From assembly GCF_001677885.1 (NCBI RefSeq), contig NZ_LOCQ01000062.1, positions 372,001 through 436,000 on the forward strand: DNA of 64,000 nucleotides, given 5' to 3'. The notes below the pieces were generated by a model. It searched no databases and had not been told where the DNA came from. It saw nothing but the letters and a program-made list of their open reading frames with translations. Position numbers and translations under genes: made by a program. The DNA is from Janthinobacterium psychrotolerans (GTDB lineage Bacteria > Pseudomonadota > Gammaproteobacteria > Burkholderiales > Burkholderiaceae_D). Below, piece after piece: positions 36,229-46,971 of the stretch (position 1 is the stretch's first letter; every line of letters begins with the position of its first letter).

Positions 36229-37080
36229 ATGGCAAACTTCCCCCGTCGTCGAGGCAAGAGCGGCAACCCGGCAACGTCCAAGGCATCGCGCTTCAGTAAA
36301 TTCGTGCGGGTGCCAGCGGCCGATGCCGCAGGCAAGAAAACCTTGCGCCGCCGTGGCATCTATTTGTTGCCCAATGCCTTTACGACGGCCGCCCTGTTCT
36401 GCGGTTTCTACGCCATCGTGATGGCCATGAACCAGAAATTCGAACATGCGGCCTGGGCCATCTTTATCGCCATGATCCTCGATGGCCTCGATGGCCGCAT
36501 CGCGCGCCTGACCAATACCCAGAGCGAGTTTGGCGCCCAGTACGACAGCCTGTCCGACATGGTCTCGTTTGGCGCCGCGCCGGCCCTGGTGATCTATGAA
36601 TGGTCGCTGCGCGGCATGGGCAAGCTCGGCTGGCTGGCCGCCTTCGTGTATTGCGCCGGCGCCGCGCTGCGCCTGGCGCGCTTCAACACCAATATCGCGG
36701 TGGTCGACAAGCGTTTCTTCCAGGGCCTGCCCAGCCCGGCGGCGGCGGCCATGGTGGCCGGCTTTATCCTGATGATGAACGACCTGCAATTCGCCGGCAA
36801 TCAATTGGCCTGGGTCTCATGGGCGATCGCCCTGTTCGCCGGCCTGACCATGGTCACCAACGTGCCGTTCTACAGCTTCAAGGACGTCAACTTCCGCAAG
36901 TCGGTGCCGTTCATCGTCGTGTTCCTGCTGGCCCTGTTCTTTGCCCTGATCTCGATCGACCCGCCGAAAGTGCTGTTCCCGATCTTTGTCGCGTACGGCC
37001 TGTCGGGCTATGCCGTGTTCTTCTGGCGCATGGCCAAGGGCAAGCCGGTTTCCATCGTGCAGACCGATCACGAGCATTGA
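36229..37080 (+). CDS. pssA: CDP-diacylglycerol-serine O-phosphatidyltransferase
   Basis: This 283-residue integral membrane enzyme makes phosphatidylserine from CDP-DAG and serine, the precursor of phosphatidylethanolamine. The CDP-alcohol phosphotransferase signature DGx2ARx8Gx3Dx3D is present as DGLDGRIARLTNTQSEFG followed by AQYDSLSD. Eight hydrophobic helices follow a basic N-terminus (MANFPRRRGKSGNPATSK). It is type II PssA, as in betaproteobacteria. Confidence 0.93.
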   Translation: MANFPRRRGKSGNPATSKASRFSKFVRVPAADAAGKKTLRRRGIYLLPNAFTTAALFCGFYAIVMAMNQKFEHAAWAIFIAMILDGLDGRIARLTNTQSEFGAQYDSLSDMVSFGAAPALVIYEWSLRGMGKLGWLAAFVYCAGAALRLARFNTNIAVVDKRFFQGLPSPAAAAMVAGFILMMNDLQFAGNQLAWVSWAIALFAGLTMVTNVPFYSFKDVNFRKSVPFIVVFLLALFFALISIDPPKVLFPIFVAYGLSGYAVFFWRMAKGKPVSIVQTDHEH

Positions 37081-37086
37081 TGTTGC

Positions 37087-37122
37087 CAGGGCCGGGCCTG
37101 CCGGTCTGGCCCTGATCTTTTC
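37087..37122 (+). terminator. Weak hairpin between pssA and the convergent lipoprotein gene
   Basis: CAGGGCC and GGCCCTG form a perfect 7-bp stem (37087-37093, 37108-37114) followed by ATCTTTT. The T-tract is short, so termination would be modest. Confidence 0.4.
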
Positions 37123-37125
37123 CTG

Positions 37126-37623
37126 TCACCAAAAAAACCGCCGTTCCTCCCTGTCCGGATCCGGCCCGTTCATCATCTGCCGCACGATGCCGGCCTGGTC
37201 GAAATGCACGTGCATCATCGAGTCCCATACCCCTGACTCCTTGTAGCGGTAGGACCAGACGTATAGCTTGGGCAGCGCCAGGTAGGACGTTTCGGTCGGC
37301 CGGCCCAGCAGGTGCAGCACGTCCTGCCGCGTCGATACGCCGATCCTGACCCTGGCAAAGCCGGGCGTGTCGAGCACCTGTTCGAATGATGTCAGGCGCT
37401 GGTCGGGGCCGAAGCGGGCCATGTAGGTGACCTGGCCGTAGGGGCCATGGGCGTATTCGAGTTCCGGGCCTTCCGGCAACTGGTAGACATTGGTCGGCAG
37501 ACCCAGCCTTGCCTCGATGGCGGCGCGCGATTCGCCCGGCTGCGGCGGCGGACCGCCCATGCCGGCGCAGGCGGCCAGCAGCAAGGGCAGCAGAAGCGTT
37601 GCTATTTTGAATGCTTTTTTCAT
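37126..37623 (-). CDS. BamE/SmpA-like outer membrane lipoprotein
   Basis: This 165-residue lipoprotein has signal sequence MKKAFKIATLLLPLLLAAC with lipobox LLAAC. The mature part shows two repeated BamE-type segments: GESRAAIEARLGLPTNVYQL and IGVSTRQDVLHLLGRPTETS, typical of the SmpA/OmlA fold. It probably faces the periplasm at the outer membrane. The true bamE is usually near fur, so this is probably a paralog. Confidence 0.8.
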   Translation of the reverse strand: MKKAFKIATLLLPLLLAACAGMGGPPPQPGESRAAIEARLGLPTNVYQLPEGPELEYAHGPYGQVTYMARFGPDQRLTSFEQVLDTPGFARVRIGVSTRQDVLHLLGRPTETSYLALPKLYVWSYRYKESGVWDSMMHVHFDQAGIVRQMMNGPDPDREERRFFW

Positions 37624-37805
37624 CGTATGACTCCCGAAAGACAGGAAAATCCTATCATGCGCCGAGAAAAGAGCGCACGACTGGATACAGCCAGGCATTT
37701 TTCCGATATACTTGCGCGTCTGGTTTGAGCTCAAGCCAGTTTTTTCAATCGTAGTTCACGGTGGATAGGGTTCAGACTCTGTGCACCGCATGTGAAAGGT
37801 TTATC

Positions 37806-38075
37806 ATGACAGTAGAAAACATCAACAAAGCCGCTATCATCGCGGACAACGCACGTGGTCAAAACGACACCGGCTCCCCTGAAGTGCAAGTTGCACTGCT
37901 GACCGCTCGTATCAACGAACTGAACGGCCACTTCAAAGCCCACTCGAAAGATCACCACTCCCGCCGCGGCCTGATCATGATGGTCAACCGTCGCAAGAGC
38001 CTGTTGTCCTACCTGAAGGCCAAAGACGCTACCCGTTATCGCGACCTGATCGCTAAACTTGGTCTGCGCAAGTAA
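37806..38075 (+). CDS. rpsO: 30S ribosomal protein S15
   Basis: This 89-residue protein contains [20 protein letters not shown] and [20 protein letters not shown], the canonical uS15 sequence that binds 16S rRNA helices 20-22. The ATG follows AAAGGTTTATC. The MTVENINKA start gives exact family length. Confidence 0.98.
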   Translation: MTVENINKAAIIADNARGQNDTGSPEVQVALLTARINELNGHFKAHSKDHHSRRGLIMMVNRRKSLLSYLKAKDATRYRDLIAKLGLRK

Positions 38076-38099
38076 TTTTTGCCGTACAAGGTTTATACA

Positions 38100-38145
38100 G
38101 AAATGCCTGCGCCAGTTCGCTGTCGCGGGCATTTTGTCATTTGAA
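38100..38145 (+). terminator. Hairpin between rpsO and pnp
   Basis: GAAATGCCTGCG and CGCGGGCATTTT form an imperfect stem ending in a short T-rich run. In E. coli the same gap holds a terminator and an RNase processing site controlling pnp; a similar role is likely here. Confidence 0.55.
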
Positions 38146-38297
38146 ATTCCAAATTGAAAGCCGTAGATGCAGTATTCTATGTGGCTGAGCATGTTTTAAA
38201 AGCAAAATAGCAAAGGCGGCAAGGATGAATCCGCTGCCTGTGGTGAGGTGAACGACAGCCCCTGAAAATCTGTCGGCAAATAGAAAAGGGTACCCCA

Positions 38298-40415
38298 ATG
38301 TTTAATAAAGTTACGAAAACCTTCCAGTACGGTCAACATCAAGTGACCCTGGAAACCGGCGAGATCGCACGTCAGGCATCCGGCGCAGTGCTGGTGTCGA
38401 TCGAAGATACCGTCGTGCTGGCAACCGTGGTGGCGCGCAAAGATGCCAAGCCAGGCCAGGATTTCTTCCCTTTGACCGTGGATTATGTTGAAAAAACTTA
38501 CGCTGCCGGTAAAATCCCGGGCGGTTTTTTCAAGCGTGAAGGCCGTCCTTCCGAAAAAGAAACCCTGACGTCGCGTCTGATCGACCGTCCTATCCGTCCT
38601 TTGTTCCCTGAAGGCTACCTGAATGAAGTGCAAGTCATCATTCACGTGCTGTCGGTCAACCCTGAAATCGATCCGGACATCGCCGCCATGATCGGCGCCT
38701 CGGCCGCCCTGTGCGTGTCGGGCGTGCCATTCAATGGCCCGATCGGCGCCGCGCGCGTCGGTTACGCCAATGGCCAGTACATCCTGAACCCGACCGTCCA
38801 GCAACTGAAAACCTCGGAAATGGACCTGGTTGTCGCTGGTACCGAAACGGCCGTACTGATGGTCGAATCGGAAGCGAAGCAGCTGTCCGAAGAAATCATG
38901 CTGGGCGCCGTGGTGTTTGGCCATGACCAGATGAAAGTCGTCATCGACGCGATCCACGACCTGGTGCGTGACGGCGGCAAGCCGGAAGTCGAATGGGCGC
39001 CCGCGCCGAAAAACGAAGCGCTGATCGCGCGCGTGGCCCATTTCGCCAACGCCAAGATCAATGATGCGTATCAAACCAAGGACAAGCAAGAGCGTACCGC
39101 CAAGCTGAAATCGGCGACCTCGGAAGTGATCGCCGACCTGACGGCCGAAGCGGCCGCCAACGGCGGCGCAGCGATCGACAGCGCCGAAGTGAACAACATC
39201 CTGTTCGACATCGAAGCGAAAATCGTCCGCACGCAAATCCTGGACGGCGAGCCACGCATCGACGGCCGCGACACGCGCACCGTGCGTCCGATCTCGATCC
39301 GCACCAGCGTGCTGCCACGCACCCACGGTTCCGCCCTGTTCACGCGCGGCGAAACCCAGGCGCTGGTCGTGGCAACGCTGGGCACCGCCCGCGACAGCCA
39401 GAAGATCGACGCGCTGATGGGCGAGTTCACCGATTCGTTCATGCTGCATTACAACATGCCACCGTTCGCCACCGGCGAAACCGGCCGTGTCGGCACCCCC
39501 AAGCGCCGCGAAATCGGCCACGGCCGCCTGGCCAAGCGCGCGCTGATCGCCGCCCTGCCAGCGGCCGAAGAGTTCAGCTACTCGGTACGCCTGGTGTCGG
39601 AAATCACCGAATCGAACGGCTCCTCGTCGATGGCGTCGGTCTGCGGCGGCTGCCTGGCGCTGATGGACGCCGGCGTGCCGATGAAAGAACACGTGGCCGG
39701 TATCGCCATGGGCCTGATCAAGGAAGGCGGCAAGTTTGCCGTGCTGTCCGACATCCTGGGCGACGAAGATCACCTGGGCGACATGGACTTCAAGGTAGCC
39801 GGTACCCGCAACGGTATCACCGCGCTGCAGATGGACATCAAGATCATGGGCATCACCAAGGAAATCATGCAAGTGGCGCTGGCGCAAGCCAAGGAAGGCC
39901 GCGAGCACATTCTGGGCGAAATGCAAAAAGCCATGCCGCACGTGAAAACCGAACTGTCCGATTTCGCACCGCGCCTGATCACCATCAAGATCAACCCGGA
40001 AAAAATCCGTGACGTGATCGGCAAGGGCGGCGCCGTGATTCGCGCGCTGACCGAAGAGACCGGCACCCAGATCGACATCAGCGACGAAGGCGTGGTCACC
40101 ATCGCTTCCGTCGATGCCGCCGCCGGCCAGGAAGCCAAGCGCCGCATCGAAGAGCTGACGGCGTCGGTCGAAGTGGGCAAGACCTACGAAGGCACCGTGC
40201 TGAAACTGCTGGACTTCGGCGCCATCGTGCAAGTGATGCCAGGCAAGGATGGCCTGCTGCACATTTCGCAGATCGCCAACGAGCGCGTCAACGCCGTCGC
40301 CGACTACCTGAAAGAAGGCCAGCTGGTGCGTGTAAAAGTGCTGGAAACGGACGACCGCGGCCGCCTGAAACTGTCGATGAAAGCTGCCGAAGGCGGCGAA
40401 GCGCCAGCGCTGTAA
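38298..40415 (+). CDS. pnp: Polyribonucleotide nucleotidyltransferase (PNPase)
   Basis: This 705-residue exoribonuclease degrades RNA by phosphorolysis. It has two RNase PH domains ([34 protein letters not shown]), an [14 protein letters not shown] catalytic block, a KH domain with [20 protein letters not shown], and a C-terminal S1 domain ([20 protein letters not shown]). It is trimeric and a degradosome component. It follows rpsO as in most proteobacteria. Confidence 0.97.
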   Translation: MFNKVTKTFQYGQHQVTLETGEIARQASGAVLVSIEDTVVLATVVARKDAKPGQDFFPLTVDYVEKTYAAGKIPGGFFKREGRPSEKETLTSRLIDRPIRPLFPEGYLNEVQVIIHVLSVNPEIDPDIAAMIGASAALCVSGVPFNGPIGAARVGYANGQYILNPTVQQLKTSEMDLVVAGTETAVLMVESEAKQLSEEIMLGAVVFGHDQMKVVIDAIHDLVRDGGKPEVEWAPAPKNEALIARVAHFANAKINDAYQTKDKQERTAKLKSATSEVIADLTAEAAANGGAAIDSAEVNNILFDIEAKIVRTQILDGEPRIDGRDTRTVRPISIRTSVLPRTHGSALFTRGETQALVVATLGTARDSQKIDALMGEFTDSFMLHYNMPPFATGETGRVGTPKRREIGHGRLAKRALIAALPAAEEFSYSVRLVSEITESNGSSSMASVCGGCLALMDAGVPMKEHVAGIAMGLIKEGGKFAVLSDILGDEDHLGDMDFKVAGTRNGITALQMDIKIMGITKEIMQVALAQAKEGREHILGEMQKAMPHVKTELSDFAPRLITIKINPEKIRDVIGKGGAVIRALTEETGTQIDISDEGVVTIASVDAAAGQEAKRRIEELTASVEVGKTYEGTVLKLLDFGAIVQVMPGKDGLLHISQIANERVNAVADYLKEGQLVRVKVLETDDRGRLKLSMKAAEGGEAPAL

Positions 40416-40470
40416 CAGGCAGTCTCACGCGCCATATCAAGTAACGCCGGGATCGCCTGGCAAGCTTGTC

Positions 40471-40507
40471 AAAACCGCCAGTGCGCAAGCCCTGGCGGTT
40501 TTTTTAT
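40471..40507 (+). terminator. Intrinsic terminator after pnp
   Basis: AAAACCGCCAG and CTGGCGGTTTTTTT form an 8-10 bp GC-rich stem with a 9-11 base loop and seven T. Confidence 0.92.
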
Positions 40508-40617
40508 CGCCGTTTTTGTTGTTTCACGGTAATCGATAGTCAGTATTTCTTGACGGCAAAATAGTAATCGCTGACGATGGGGCATCCCTTTGATTTCCCT
40601 TTTTATTGGATGCTCCC

Positions 40618-42576
40618 ATGTTGTCCTCCCTCAAGGCGCGCTTGATCGCCATCGCCGTCTCCATCGTCGTGCTGGCCATGCTGGCGGTTGCCATCGCCAA
40701 CTTCTTTACCACCCGCAGCAGTACCCTGGCCGCGCTAGACACGCAGATGCAGCAGCTGTCACACAGCCATGCGCAAGCGATCGCCGAGTGGCTGCGCTCG
40801 AAGCAGGCGGTGGTGGCGTCGATGAAGGCCGGCGCGCAGGCTGAAGATCCGCTGCCGTCCTTGAAGGCGGCCGAGCAGGCCGGCACCTTCGACATGGCCT
40901 ATGTTGGCTTTGCCGACAAGCATGCTGTGTTTTCGCAGGAGCGCAAGCGCGCCGCCGATTATGATCCGACCGCGCGCCCCTGGTACAAGAAGGCGGTGTC
41001 CACTGGCGGCCCCATCATTACCACGCCGTATATCGGCGCCAGCACCGGCAAGCTGGTGGTGACGTTTGCCGAGCCACTGGGCGACAAGGGCAATCCGGCG
41101 GGCGTGATGGCGGCCGACGTGATGATGGATGTGGTCGTCAAAAACGTCGCATCGATCAAGCCGACGCCGTCCAGCTATGCCTTCCTGGTCGATGGCGGCG
41201 GCAAGATCATCGCCCACCCGGACGACAAGCTGACCCTGAAGCCGCTGGCCGAACTCGACGCCAAGCTGACATCGCAAGCGCTGGCCGGGATTGAAAAGAG
41301 CGGTGACAGCGAGACCATCCGTATCGGCGAGCGCGAAGGCATCTTGCACGTCAGTAAAGTCCCGGGCAGCGACTGGCTGCTGGCGACCGTGCTTGACCGT
41401 GCGGAAGCGACGCATGCGCTGACCTCGATGCTGCGCGCCTCCGCCCTGACCGCGCTATTGGTACTGGCGCTGGCCGCCACCGTGCTGAGTGTGCTGGTCG
41501 CGCGTGCCTTGCGCCGCCTGGGCCTGGTGCGCGACGCGCTGGACGCGATCGCCACTGGCGACGGCGACCTGACCAGCCGCCTCGATGCGGACGGCACCGA
41601 TGAACTGGCGCAGATCGCCAAGGCCTTCAATCTGTTTGTCGAAAAGATCGCCACCGTGCTGGTACAGATCCGCAGCATCAGCACCCTGGTGCGCAGCGAG
41701 TCGGCCGATATCGCGGCCGGCAACGCCGACTTGTCGTCGCGCACCGAGGCGCAGGCCGGTGCGCTGGAAGAAACGGCCAGCTCGATGGATGAGCTGACCT
41801 CGACCGTCAAGCAGAATGCGGAAAACGCGCATGCGGCCAATGAACTTGCCGTGTCCGCTTCGCAAGTGGCGGCCAAGGGCGGCGAAGTGGTGCAGCAGGT
41901 GGTCGGCACCATGGCCGGCATCCAGGAAAGCTCGCGCAAGATCGTCGACATTATCGGCGTCATCGACGGCATCGCGTTCCAGACCAATATCCTGGCGCTG
42001 AACGCGGCGGTGGAAGCGGCGCGCGCCGGCGAGCAGGGCAGAGGGTTTGCGGTGGTGGCCTCGGAAGTGCGCAGCCTGGCGCAGCGTTCGGCCGGTGCGG
42101 CCAAGGAAATCAAGGAGCTGATCGGCGACTCGGTGGAAAAAGTCGGCGCCGGTGGCCGCCTGGTCGATGAGGCGGGCCAGACCATGGGCCAGGTGGTGGC
42201 GTCGGTGCAGCAACTGGCGACCATCATGAGCGAGATCACGGTGGCCAGCCGCGAACAGAGCGCCGGCATCGGCGAGATCAATACGGCGGTGACGCACATG
42301 GACACCATGACGCAGCAAAACGCGGCCCTGGTCGAGCAGGCCGCGGCGGCCGCCGAAAGCCTGCAGGAGCAGGCGGTGGACCTGGCGCAGGCGGTCGGCA
42401 TGTTCCGCCTCGGCGACACGGTCGCCGCCAGTGCGCCGGCCAGGCCAGTCAAGGCGCGCACGACCGGCGTGCCCGTCGCCAAGCCGCGCGCGCCGGCCAA
42501 GGCGCTGCCTGCCGCCCGTGTCACGCCGCCGGTGAAGGCGTCAAAACCTGCCGCCGACGAGTGGGAAGAGTTTTGA
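40618..42576 (+). CDS. Methyl-accepting chemotaxis protein with dCache sensor
   Basis: This 652-residue transducer has TM1 near residues 9-30, a periplasmic dCache_1 domain ([20 protein letters not shown]), TM2 near 270-293, HAMP, and a 36H-type signalling domain with the CheA/CheW-binding hairpin [20 protein letters not shown]. The C-terminus ends EWEEF after an Ala/Pro linker, resembling the NWETF-type pentapeptide that tethers CheR. The start is the ATG at MLSSLKARL; a TTG four codons upstream also fits. The ligand is unknown, though dCache domains often bind amino acids. Confidence 0.94.
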   Translation: MLSSLKARLIAIAVSIVVLAMLAVAIANFFTTRSSTLAALDTQMQQLSHSHAQAIAEWLRSKQAVVASMKAGAQAEDPLPSLKAAEQAGTFDMAYVGFADKHAVFSQERKRAADYDPTARPWYKKAVSTGGPIITTPYIGASTGKLVVTFAEPLGDKGNPAGVMAADVMMDVVVKNVASIKPTPSSYAFLVDGGGKIIAHPDDKLTLKPLAELDAKLTSQALAGIEKSGDSETIRIGEREGILHVSKVPGSDWLLATVLDRAEATHALTSMLRASALTALLVLALAATVLSVLVARALRRLGLVRDALDAIATGDGDLTSRLDADGTDELAQIAKAFNLFVEKIATVLVQIRSISTLVRSESADIAAGNADLSSRTEAQAGALEETASSMDELTSTVKQNAENAHAANELAVSASQVAAKGGEVVQQVVGTMAGIQESSRKIVDIIGVIDGIAFQTNILALNAAVEAARAGEQGRGFAVVASEVRSLAQRSAGAAKEIKELIGDSVEKVGAGGRLVDEAGQTMGQVVASVQQLATIMSEITVASREQSAGIGEINTAVTHMDTMTQQNAALVEQAAAAAESLQEQAVDLAQAVGMFRLGDTVAASAPARPVKARTTGVPVAKPRAPAKALPAARVTPPVKASKPAADEWEEF

Positions 42577-42743
42577 TGTAGATCGAACGTTTGCGCGCTC
42601 TTGGCTTTTGCGCGCTCATCGGCGATTTTGTCCGGCCATGCCGCCAAAATCGCAGTTCGTCGCATTCGGCGCGTCTGGCGCAGACGGTATGGCTATAGTG
42701 GCTACATACCGCAATGACTGCCAGACACCCCGAGGAGAACCAC

Positions 42744-42944
42744 ATGAACGTCGCCAAACACATGGAAGCCATCGTCATCGCCGCCGCCGTCCTGCTCGGC
42801 GCCAGCTGCTACGCGCCGGCACCGGCCTTGCAAGTGGCCAGTTCCAGCTACCAGGGCGCGGCCATCGGCAAGACGCCCGACGCACATATCGTGCAGGTCA
42901 AGGCCAAGCGCCTGACTGCCGCCCAGAAAGCGTTCTTCGCATAA
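42744..42944 (+). CDS. Small exported or lipoprotein-like protein
   Basis: This 66-residue protein has a strong GAGGAGAACCAC ribosome-binding site, a hydrophobic N-terminal segment (MEAIVIAAAVLLGASCYAPA, with a possible lipobox LGASC), and a short basic tail. No family is recognised. It lies 77 bases before the GIN-domain gene. Confidence 0.65.
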   Translation: MNVAKHMEAIVIAAAVLLGASCYAPAPALQVASSSYQGAAIGKTPDAHIVQVKAKRLTAAQKAFFA

Positions 42945-43021
42945 GTGATTGCCAGCCATATTGGCCGCTGCTAGAGTGGCCGCCTGCTGTCGCACATAAA
43001 AACAAGATACCGAGGAATGCA

Positions 43022-43783
43022 ATGAAAAAATCCCTGCACTTTGCGCTGGCCTTCCTGGCCACGTTCGGCCTGCTGCGCGGCGTGTCCGCCGAAACGCGGC
43101 AGCTGGAAATGCGCACGGTCGATGCGCGCGTGGTGCGCGTCAAGCTCGACGGCGTGATGGAGGTGCGCATCCGCCAGGGCAGCGTGGCCTCGCTCAGCAT
43201 TACCGCCGACAAGCGCTATATTGCCGATGTCAGCACGGCGCAAAGCGGCGACACCTTGCATATCGAAACGGAAGTGCGCGGCTTCAAGCTCAATCCGGGT
43301 TCGATCCGCGCCGACCTGGTCTTGCCCAGCCTGCGCGCAGTGAGCTCGGAAGGCTTCGGCAGCACCGACGTATCCGGTTTTACGGGCGACGAGCTGACGC
43401 TGTCGCTGGAAGGGGCGGGCAGCGTGAAGGTGGTCGGCGATTTTCGCAAGCTCAATGCCACCCTGGGCGGCGTGGGCAGCATGCAGCTGTGGATCGGCAA
43501 TAACGACAAGGCCGAGCTCGACCTGCAAGGCGCCGGTTCGGTGGTGCTGGGCGGGCGCGGACGCGTGCTCAAGGCCTCGCTCGGCGGCCTGGGCAGCCTC
43601 AATGCGCAGCAGTTCGAAGCCGACGCGGTCAACCTGGAGCTGAGTGGCCTGGGCAACGCCATCGTCAACGCGCGCAGTAACGCCAAGCTGAACCTGAGCG
43701 GACTCGGTTCGGTGGTGGTATATGGCAAGCCTGCCAACCGCGATGTCAGCGTCGACGGCCTAGGCAAAGTCAGCTGGAAATAG
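43022..43783 (+). CDS. Secreted GIN-domain (DUF2807) protein
   Basis: This 253-residue protein has a signal peptide (MKKSLHFALAFLATFGLLRG, VSAE) and a right-handed beta-helix-like GIN domain with repeated G-x-G-S steps (SLEGAGSVKV, TLGGVGSMQL, DLQGAGSVVL, SLGGLGSLNA, ELSGLGNAIV, NLSGLGSVVV). Such domains are common on exported proteins of unknown role. CCGAGGAATGCA precedes the ATG. Confidence 0.82.
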   Translation: MKKSLHFALAFLATFGLLRGVSAETRQLEMRTVDARVVRVKLDGVMEVRIRQGSVASLSITADKRYIADVSTAQSGDTLHIETEVRGFKLNPGSIRADLVLPSLRAVSSEGFGSTDVSGFTGDELTLSLEGAGSVKVVGDFRKLNATLGGVGSMQLWIGNNDKAELDLQGAGSVVLGGRGRVLKASLGGLGSLNAQQFEADAVNLELSGLGNAIVNARSNAKLNLSGLGSVVVYGKPANRDVSVDGLGKVSWK

Positions 43784-43849
43784 GGGAGTCCCCGGGTGTC
43801 CCGCCCTTGGGCCGGATAATAAAAAGCAGTCATACCACATCCCATTCCG

Positions 43850-44458
43850 ATGAAAAAACTGATCATTGCACTCTGCATGCTGTTTGCGATACAGCTGCCG
43901 GCCAAGGCCGGTTTCAGCGAAGGCGCCAGTGCCTACAACAACAAGAATTATGCGCTGGCCTACAAGGAAATTTTGCCGTTGGCTAAGTCCGGCAACGCCG
44001 ACGCCCAGCACTTGCTGGGCCTGATGTATTACATGGGGCGCGGCTTGCCGCAGGATTACAAGCAGGCCATGTTCTGGCACCGCAAGGCGGCCGACCAGGG
44101 CAAGGCCGATGCGCAATACGTGGTGGGCGCCATGTATTACACGGGCAACGCCGTGTTGCAGGACCACAAGCAGGCCGTCAGCTGGTTCCGCAAGGCGGCC
44201 GAGCAGAACCATGCCGAGGCGCAGCAGGTGCTGGGCCTGATGTACCGTTATCACATGGGCGGTGTGGAGCAGGATAATGTGATCGCCTATATGTTGTGGA
44301 ACCTGGCCGCCGCCAATGGTTCGGCCAATGCGGCCGATCAGCGCGCCGCCGTGGTGCGCAAGATGACGCCGGAACAGGTCGAGGAAGGGCAGGCCTTGTC
44401 GGCCAGATGGAAGCCGGGCATGCCCTTGCCGCGCACCTCCAAAACCGGCTCCGAGTAG
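43850..44458 (+). CDS. Exported Sel1-repeat protein
   Basis: This 202-residue protein has a signal peptide (MKKLIIALCMLFAIQLPAKA) and three or four Sel1-like (TPR subtype) repeats: NADAQHLLGLMYYMGRGLPQ, KADAQYVVGAMYYTGNAVLQ, and HAEAQQVLGLMYRYHMGGVE. They form a solenoid for protein-protein contacts. Sel1 proteins often regulate signalling or envelope complexes; no specific partner is visible here. Confidence 0.87.
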   Translation: MKKLIIALCMLFAIQLPAKAGFSEGASAYNNKNYALAYKEILPLAKSGNADAQHLLGLMYYMGRGLPQDYKQAMFWHRKAADQGKADAQYVVGAMYYTGNAVLQDHKQAVSWFRKAAEQNHAEAQQVLGLMYRYHMGGVEQDNVIAYMLWNLAAANGSANAADQRAAVVRKMTPEQVEEGQALSARWKPGMPLPRTSKTGSE

Positions 44459-44539
44459 GCGCGCGGCAATACCTGTGCGCGTCTGCAGGGCGCGCAAGCT
44501 TGACGTACAATCGCACTTTCCCTTTGAAAGTGTCTTGCC

Positions 44540-45520
44540 ATGCGCGCAGTTGAAATCAGCCAGCCCGGTCCCTCCGATGTCCTGAAAGTCGCCGAACGTC
44601 CGCAGCCGGCCTGGAAGGCGGGCGAGGTGCTGATCAGGGTGCATGCGGCCGGCATCAACCGTCCCGACGTGCTGCAGCGCCTGGGCAAATATGCGCCGCC
44701 AGCCGGCGCCTCCGACCTGCCGGGCCTGGAAGTGGCGGGCGAACTGGTCGATGGCGATCTGGACGGCACCGGTTTCAAGGTGGGCGACCTGGTCTGCGCG
44801 CTGGTGCAGGGCGGCGGCTATGCCGAATACTGCGTGGCACCCGCCGGCCAGTGCCTGCCGTTGCCGAAAGGCTTGACAGCGCTCGAAGGCGCGTCCCTGC
44901 CGGAAAACTTCTTTACTGTCTGGAGCAATGTGTTCGACCGCTGCGCGCTGTCGGGCAGCGACACCCTGCTGGTGCAGGGCGGCAGCTCGGGCATTGGCGT
45001 GGCGGCGATCCAGCTGGCCAGCGCCCTGGGCCACCGCGTGTTCGCCACCGCCGGCAGCGACGAAAAAGCGCGCGCCTGCGAGCAGCTGGGCGCCGAGCGC
45101 GGCATCAATTACCGTACCGAAGATTTCGTTGCCGTCGTCAAGGAACTGACCGGCGGCAAGGGCGTCGACGTGATCCTCGACATGGTCGGCGGCGATTACC
45201 TGCCGCGCGAAATCGACTGCCTGGCCGACGACGGCCGCATCGGCCTGATCGCGGTGCAGGGCGGCACCAGGGCCGAACTTGATCTGGGTCAAATGCTGCG
45301 CCGCCGCCTGACGGTCACCGGCTCGACCCTGCGCCCGCGTTCGGTCGAATTCAAGACGGCCGTTGCCCGGCATCTGCGCGACACCGTCTGGCCGCTGATC
45401 GAGGCGGGCAGAATCAAGCCGGTGATCTATAAAACCTTCCCGCTGGACAAGGCGAACCAGGCGCATGCGCTGATGGAGGCGAGCACCCACATCGGCAAGA
45501 TCATGTTGCAAGTTGCTTGA
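44540..45520 (+). CDS. NAD(P)H-quinone oxidoreductase, PIG3/zeta-crystallin type
   Basis: This 326-residue medium-chain dehydrogenase lacks the zinc ligands of alcohol dehydrogenases. It has AAGINRPDVLQRLGKYAPP and a Rossmann motif LLVQGGSSGIGVAAIQLASA, as in TIGR02824/PIG3. It reduces quinones or enones with NADPH. It starts MRAVEISQPGPSDVLKV after CTTTGAAAGTGTC. Confidence 0.9.
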   Translation: MRAVEISQPGPSDVLKVAERPQPAWKAGEVLIRVHAAGINRPDVLQRLGKYAPPAGASDLPGLEVAGELVDGDLDGTGFKVGDLVCALVQGGGYAEYCVAPAGQCLPLPKGLTALEGASLPENFFTVWSNVFDRCALSGSDTLLVQGGSSGIGVAAIQLASALGHRVFATAGSDEKARACEQLGAERGINYRTEDFVAVVKELTGGKGVDVILDMVGGDYLPREIDCLADDGRIGLIAVQGGTRAELDLGQMLRRRLTVTGSTLRPRSVEFKTAVARHLRDTVWPLIEAGRIKPVIYKTFPLDKANQAHALMEASTHIGKIMLQVA

Positions 45521-45537
45521 AAGCAGCGGCCAGCGGT

Positions 45538-45566
45538 TTGACCGCCAACAGTGGTAGCGTTAGAAT
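45538..45566 (+). promoter_or_regulatory. Sigma-70 promoter upstream of tpiA
   Basis: TTGACC (45538-45543) and TAGAAT (45561-45566) are spaced exactly 17 bases, 27 bases before the tpiA start codon. Confidence 0.7.
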
Positions 45567-45592
45567 GACGGGTTATTAAAATTTAGGCTACC

Positions 45593-46342
45593 ATGCGTCG
45601 CAAACTCGTCGTCGGAAATTGGAAAATGAACGGCAGCCGCACCTCGAACGCGGTGCTGTTGTCTGAAATCGTTGCTGGTCTGGGCGCCACCGGTGCTGCC
45701 AGTGCCGTCTGTGTGCCCGCGCCTTACCTGGCGCAGTGCCAGACGCAATTGACAGGATCAAGCCTGGCCTGGGGTGCGCAGGACGTTTCCGTGCACGCCA
45801 GCGGCGCCTACACCGGCGAAGTCTCGGTGGCGATGCTGCAGGATTTTGCCTGCAACTACGTCATATTGGGACACTCCGAGCGGCGCGCCTACCATGGCGA
45901 GACCGACGCGCAGGTGGCGGCCAAGACGGTCGCGGCACTGGCGGCGGGCATCACGCCCATCGTCTGCATCGGCGAGCATCTCGACGAGCGCGAAGCAGGG
46001 CAGACCGACGCGGTGGTGGCCAAGCAGTTGAATGCGGTGCTCGCTGTCCTCAGCGAAGCCGATGTGGCAAAACTGGTGCTCGCTTACGAACCGGTCTGGG
46101 CGATTGGCACGGGCAAGACGGCCACGCCGCAGATGGCGCAGGAAGTGCACCAGGTATTGCGTGGCCATCTGGCGGCAAAGAATGCGGTAGCGGCCGCCGG
46201 CGTGCAGATCCTGTACGGCGGCAGCATGAAGCCGGAGAACGCGAAAGAATTGATGGCAATGCCGGATATCGATGGCGGTCTGATCGGTGGGGCGGCATTG
46301 AAGGCGGCGGATTTCCTGGCGATTATTCACGCCGCTGATTGA
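45593..46342 (+). CDS. tpiA: Triosephosphate isomerase
   Basis: This 249-residue TIM-barrel enzyme interconverts DHAP and GAP. It has KMNGS with catalytic Lys near residue 11 (NWKMNGS), HSERR with the catalytic His, [14 protein letters not shown] with the catalytic Glu, and the phosphate loop [13 protein letters not shown]. secG follows 28 bases after. Confidence 0.97.
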   Translation: MRRKLVVGNWKMNGSRTSNAVLLSEIVAGLGATGAASAVCVPAPYLAQCQTQLTGSSLAWGAQDVSVHASGAYTGEVSVAMLQDFACNYVILGHSERRAYHGETDAQVAAKTVAALAAGITPIVCIGEHLDEREAGQTDAVVAKQLNAVLAVLSEADVAKLVLAYEPVWAIGTGKTATPQMAQEVHQVLRGHLAAKNAVAAAGVQILYGGSMKPENAKELMAMPDIDGGLIGGAALKAADFLAIIHAAD

Positions 46343-46370
46343 ATTACTTTAAACTGAGAATGGAATTGCA

Positions 46371-46790
46371 ATGAACATGATGTTCAATCTGGTAGTCGTG
46401 GTACAGGTAGTGTCCGCTTTGTCGATTATTGCGCTGGTATTGCTGCAGCATGGCAAGGGCGCCGACATGGGCGCCGCATTCGGTTCCGGCGCGTCCGGCA
46501 GCCTGTTCGGTGCCACGGGTTCGTCGAACTTCATGTCGAAGTCGACCGGCGTGGCCGCCGCCATCTTCTTCGGCGCCACGTTGGCGCTGTCGCTGATGGC
46601 CAACCAGCGCGCCACCACGGTGGGCGGCGGCGTGATGGACAAGGTCGTCAAGCCTGTGCCGGTGACCGGCGCCGGCGCCATTCCTGGCGCCGCTCCGGCC
46701 GCGCCAGTGGCGCCAGCGACGGGCGTGCCTGCGGCCACCGTGCCGGCGACGCCAGCGGCTGACGCCCCGGCAAACACGATTCCGAAATAA
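46371..46790 (+). CDS. secG: Preprotein translocase subunit SecG
   Basis: This 139-residue inner membrane protein has two helices (NLVVVVQVVSALSIIALVLL and SKSTGVAAAIFFGATLALSL) with the conserved cytoplasmic loop QHGKGADMGAAFGSGASGSL between them. The Ala/Pro-rich C-terminal tail is longer than in E. coli. It supports SecYEG-driven export. Confidence 0.94.
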   Translation: MNMMFNLVVVVQVVSALSIIALVLLQHGKGADMGAAFGSGASGSLFGATGSSNFMSKSTGVAAAIFFGATLALSLMANQRATTVGGGVMDKVVKPVPVTGAGAIPGAAPAAPVAPATGVPAATVPATPAADAPANTIPK

Positions 46791-46971
46791 TCGGCGGCGC
46801 TTGTCGAGAGTAATTCTCATTACGGGCAGAATATTGCTCAATGTTTTGGCAGTACGGTAGGAAAACGCAGTACAGAGTCATTAGATGTAAAAATTTATCG
46901 TTTTTATCTGTGTTTTGATGCATTTGTGCATTAACTTTGGCAGCAAAGCAGAGTAGAATACGGGCCTTACC

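Noticed and set aside
38196..40262. 688-codon open frame antisense to pnp
   Set aside because: Mirror of the pnp codon bias; pnp is certain on the plus strand.
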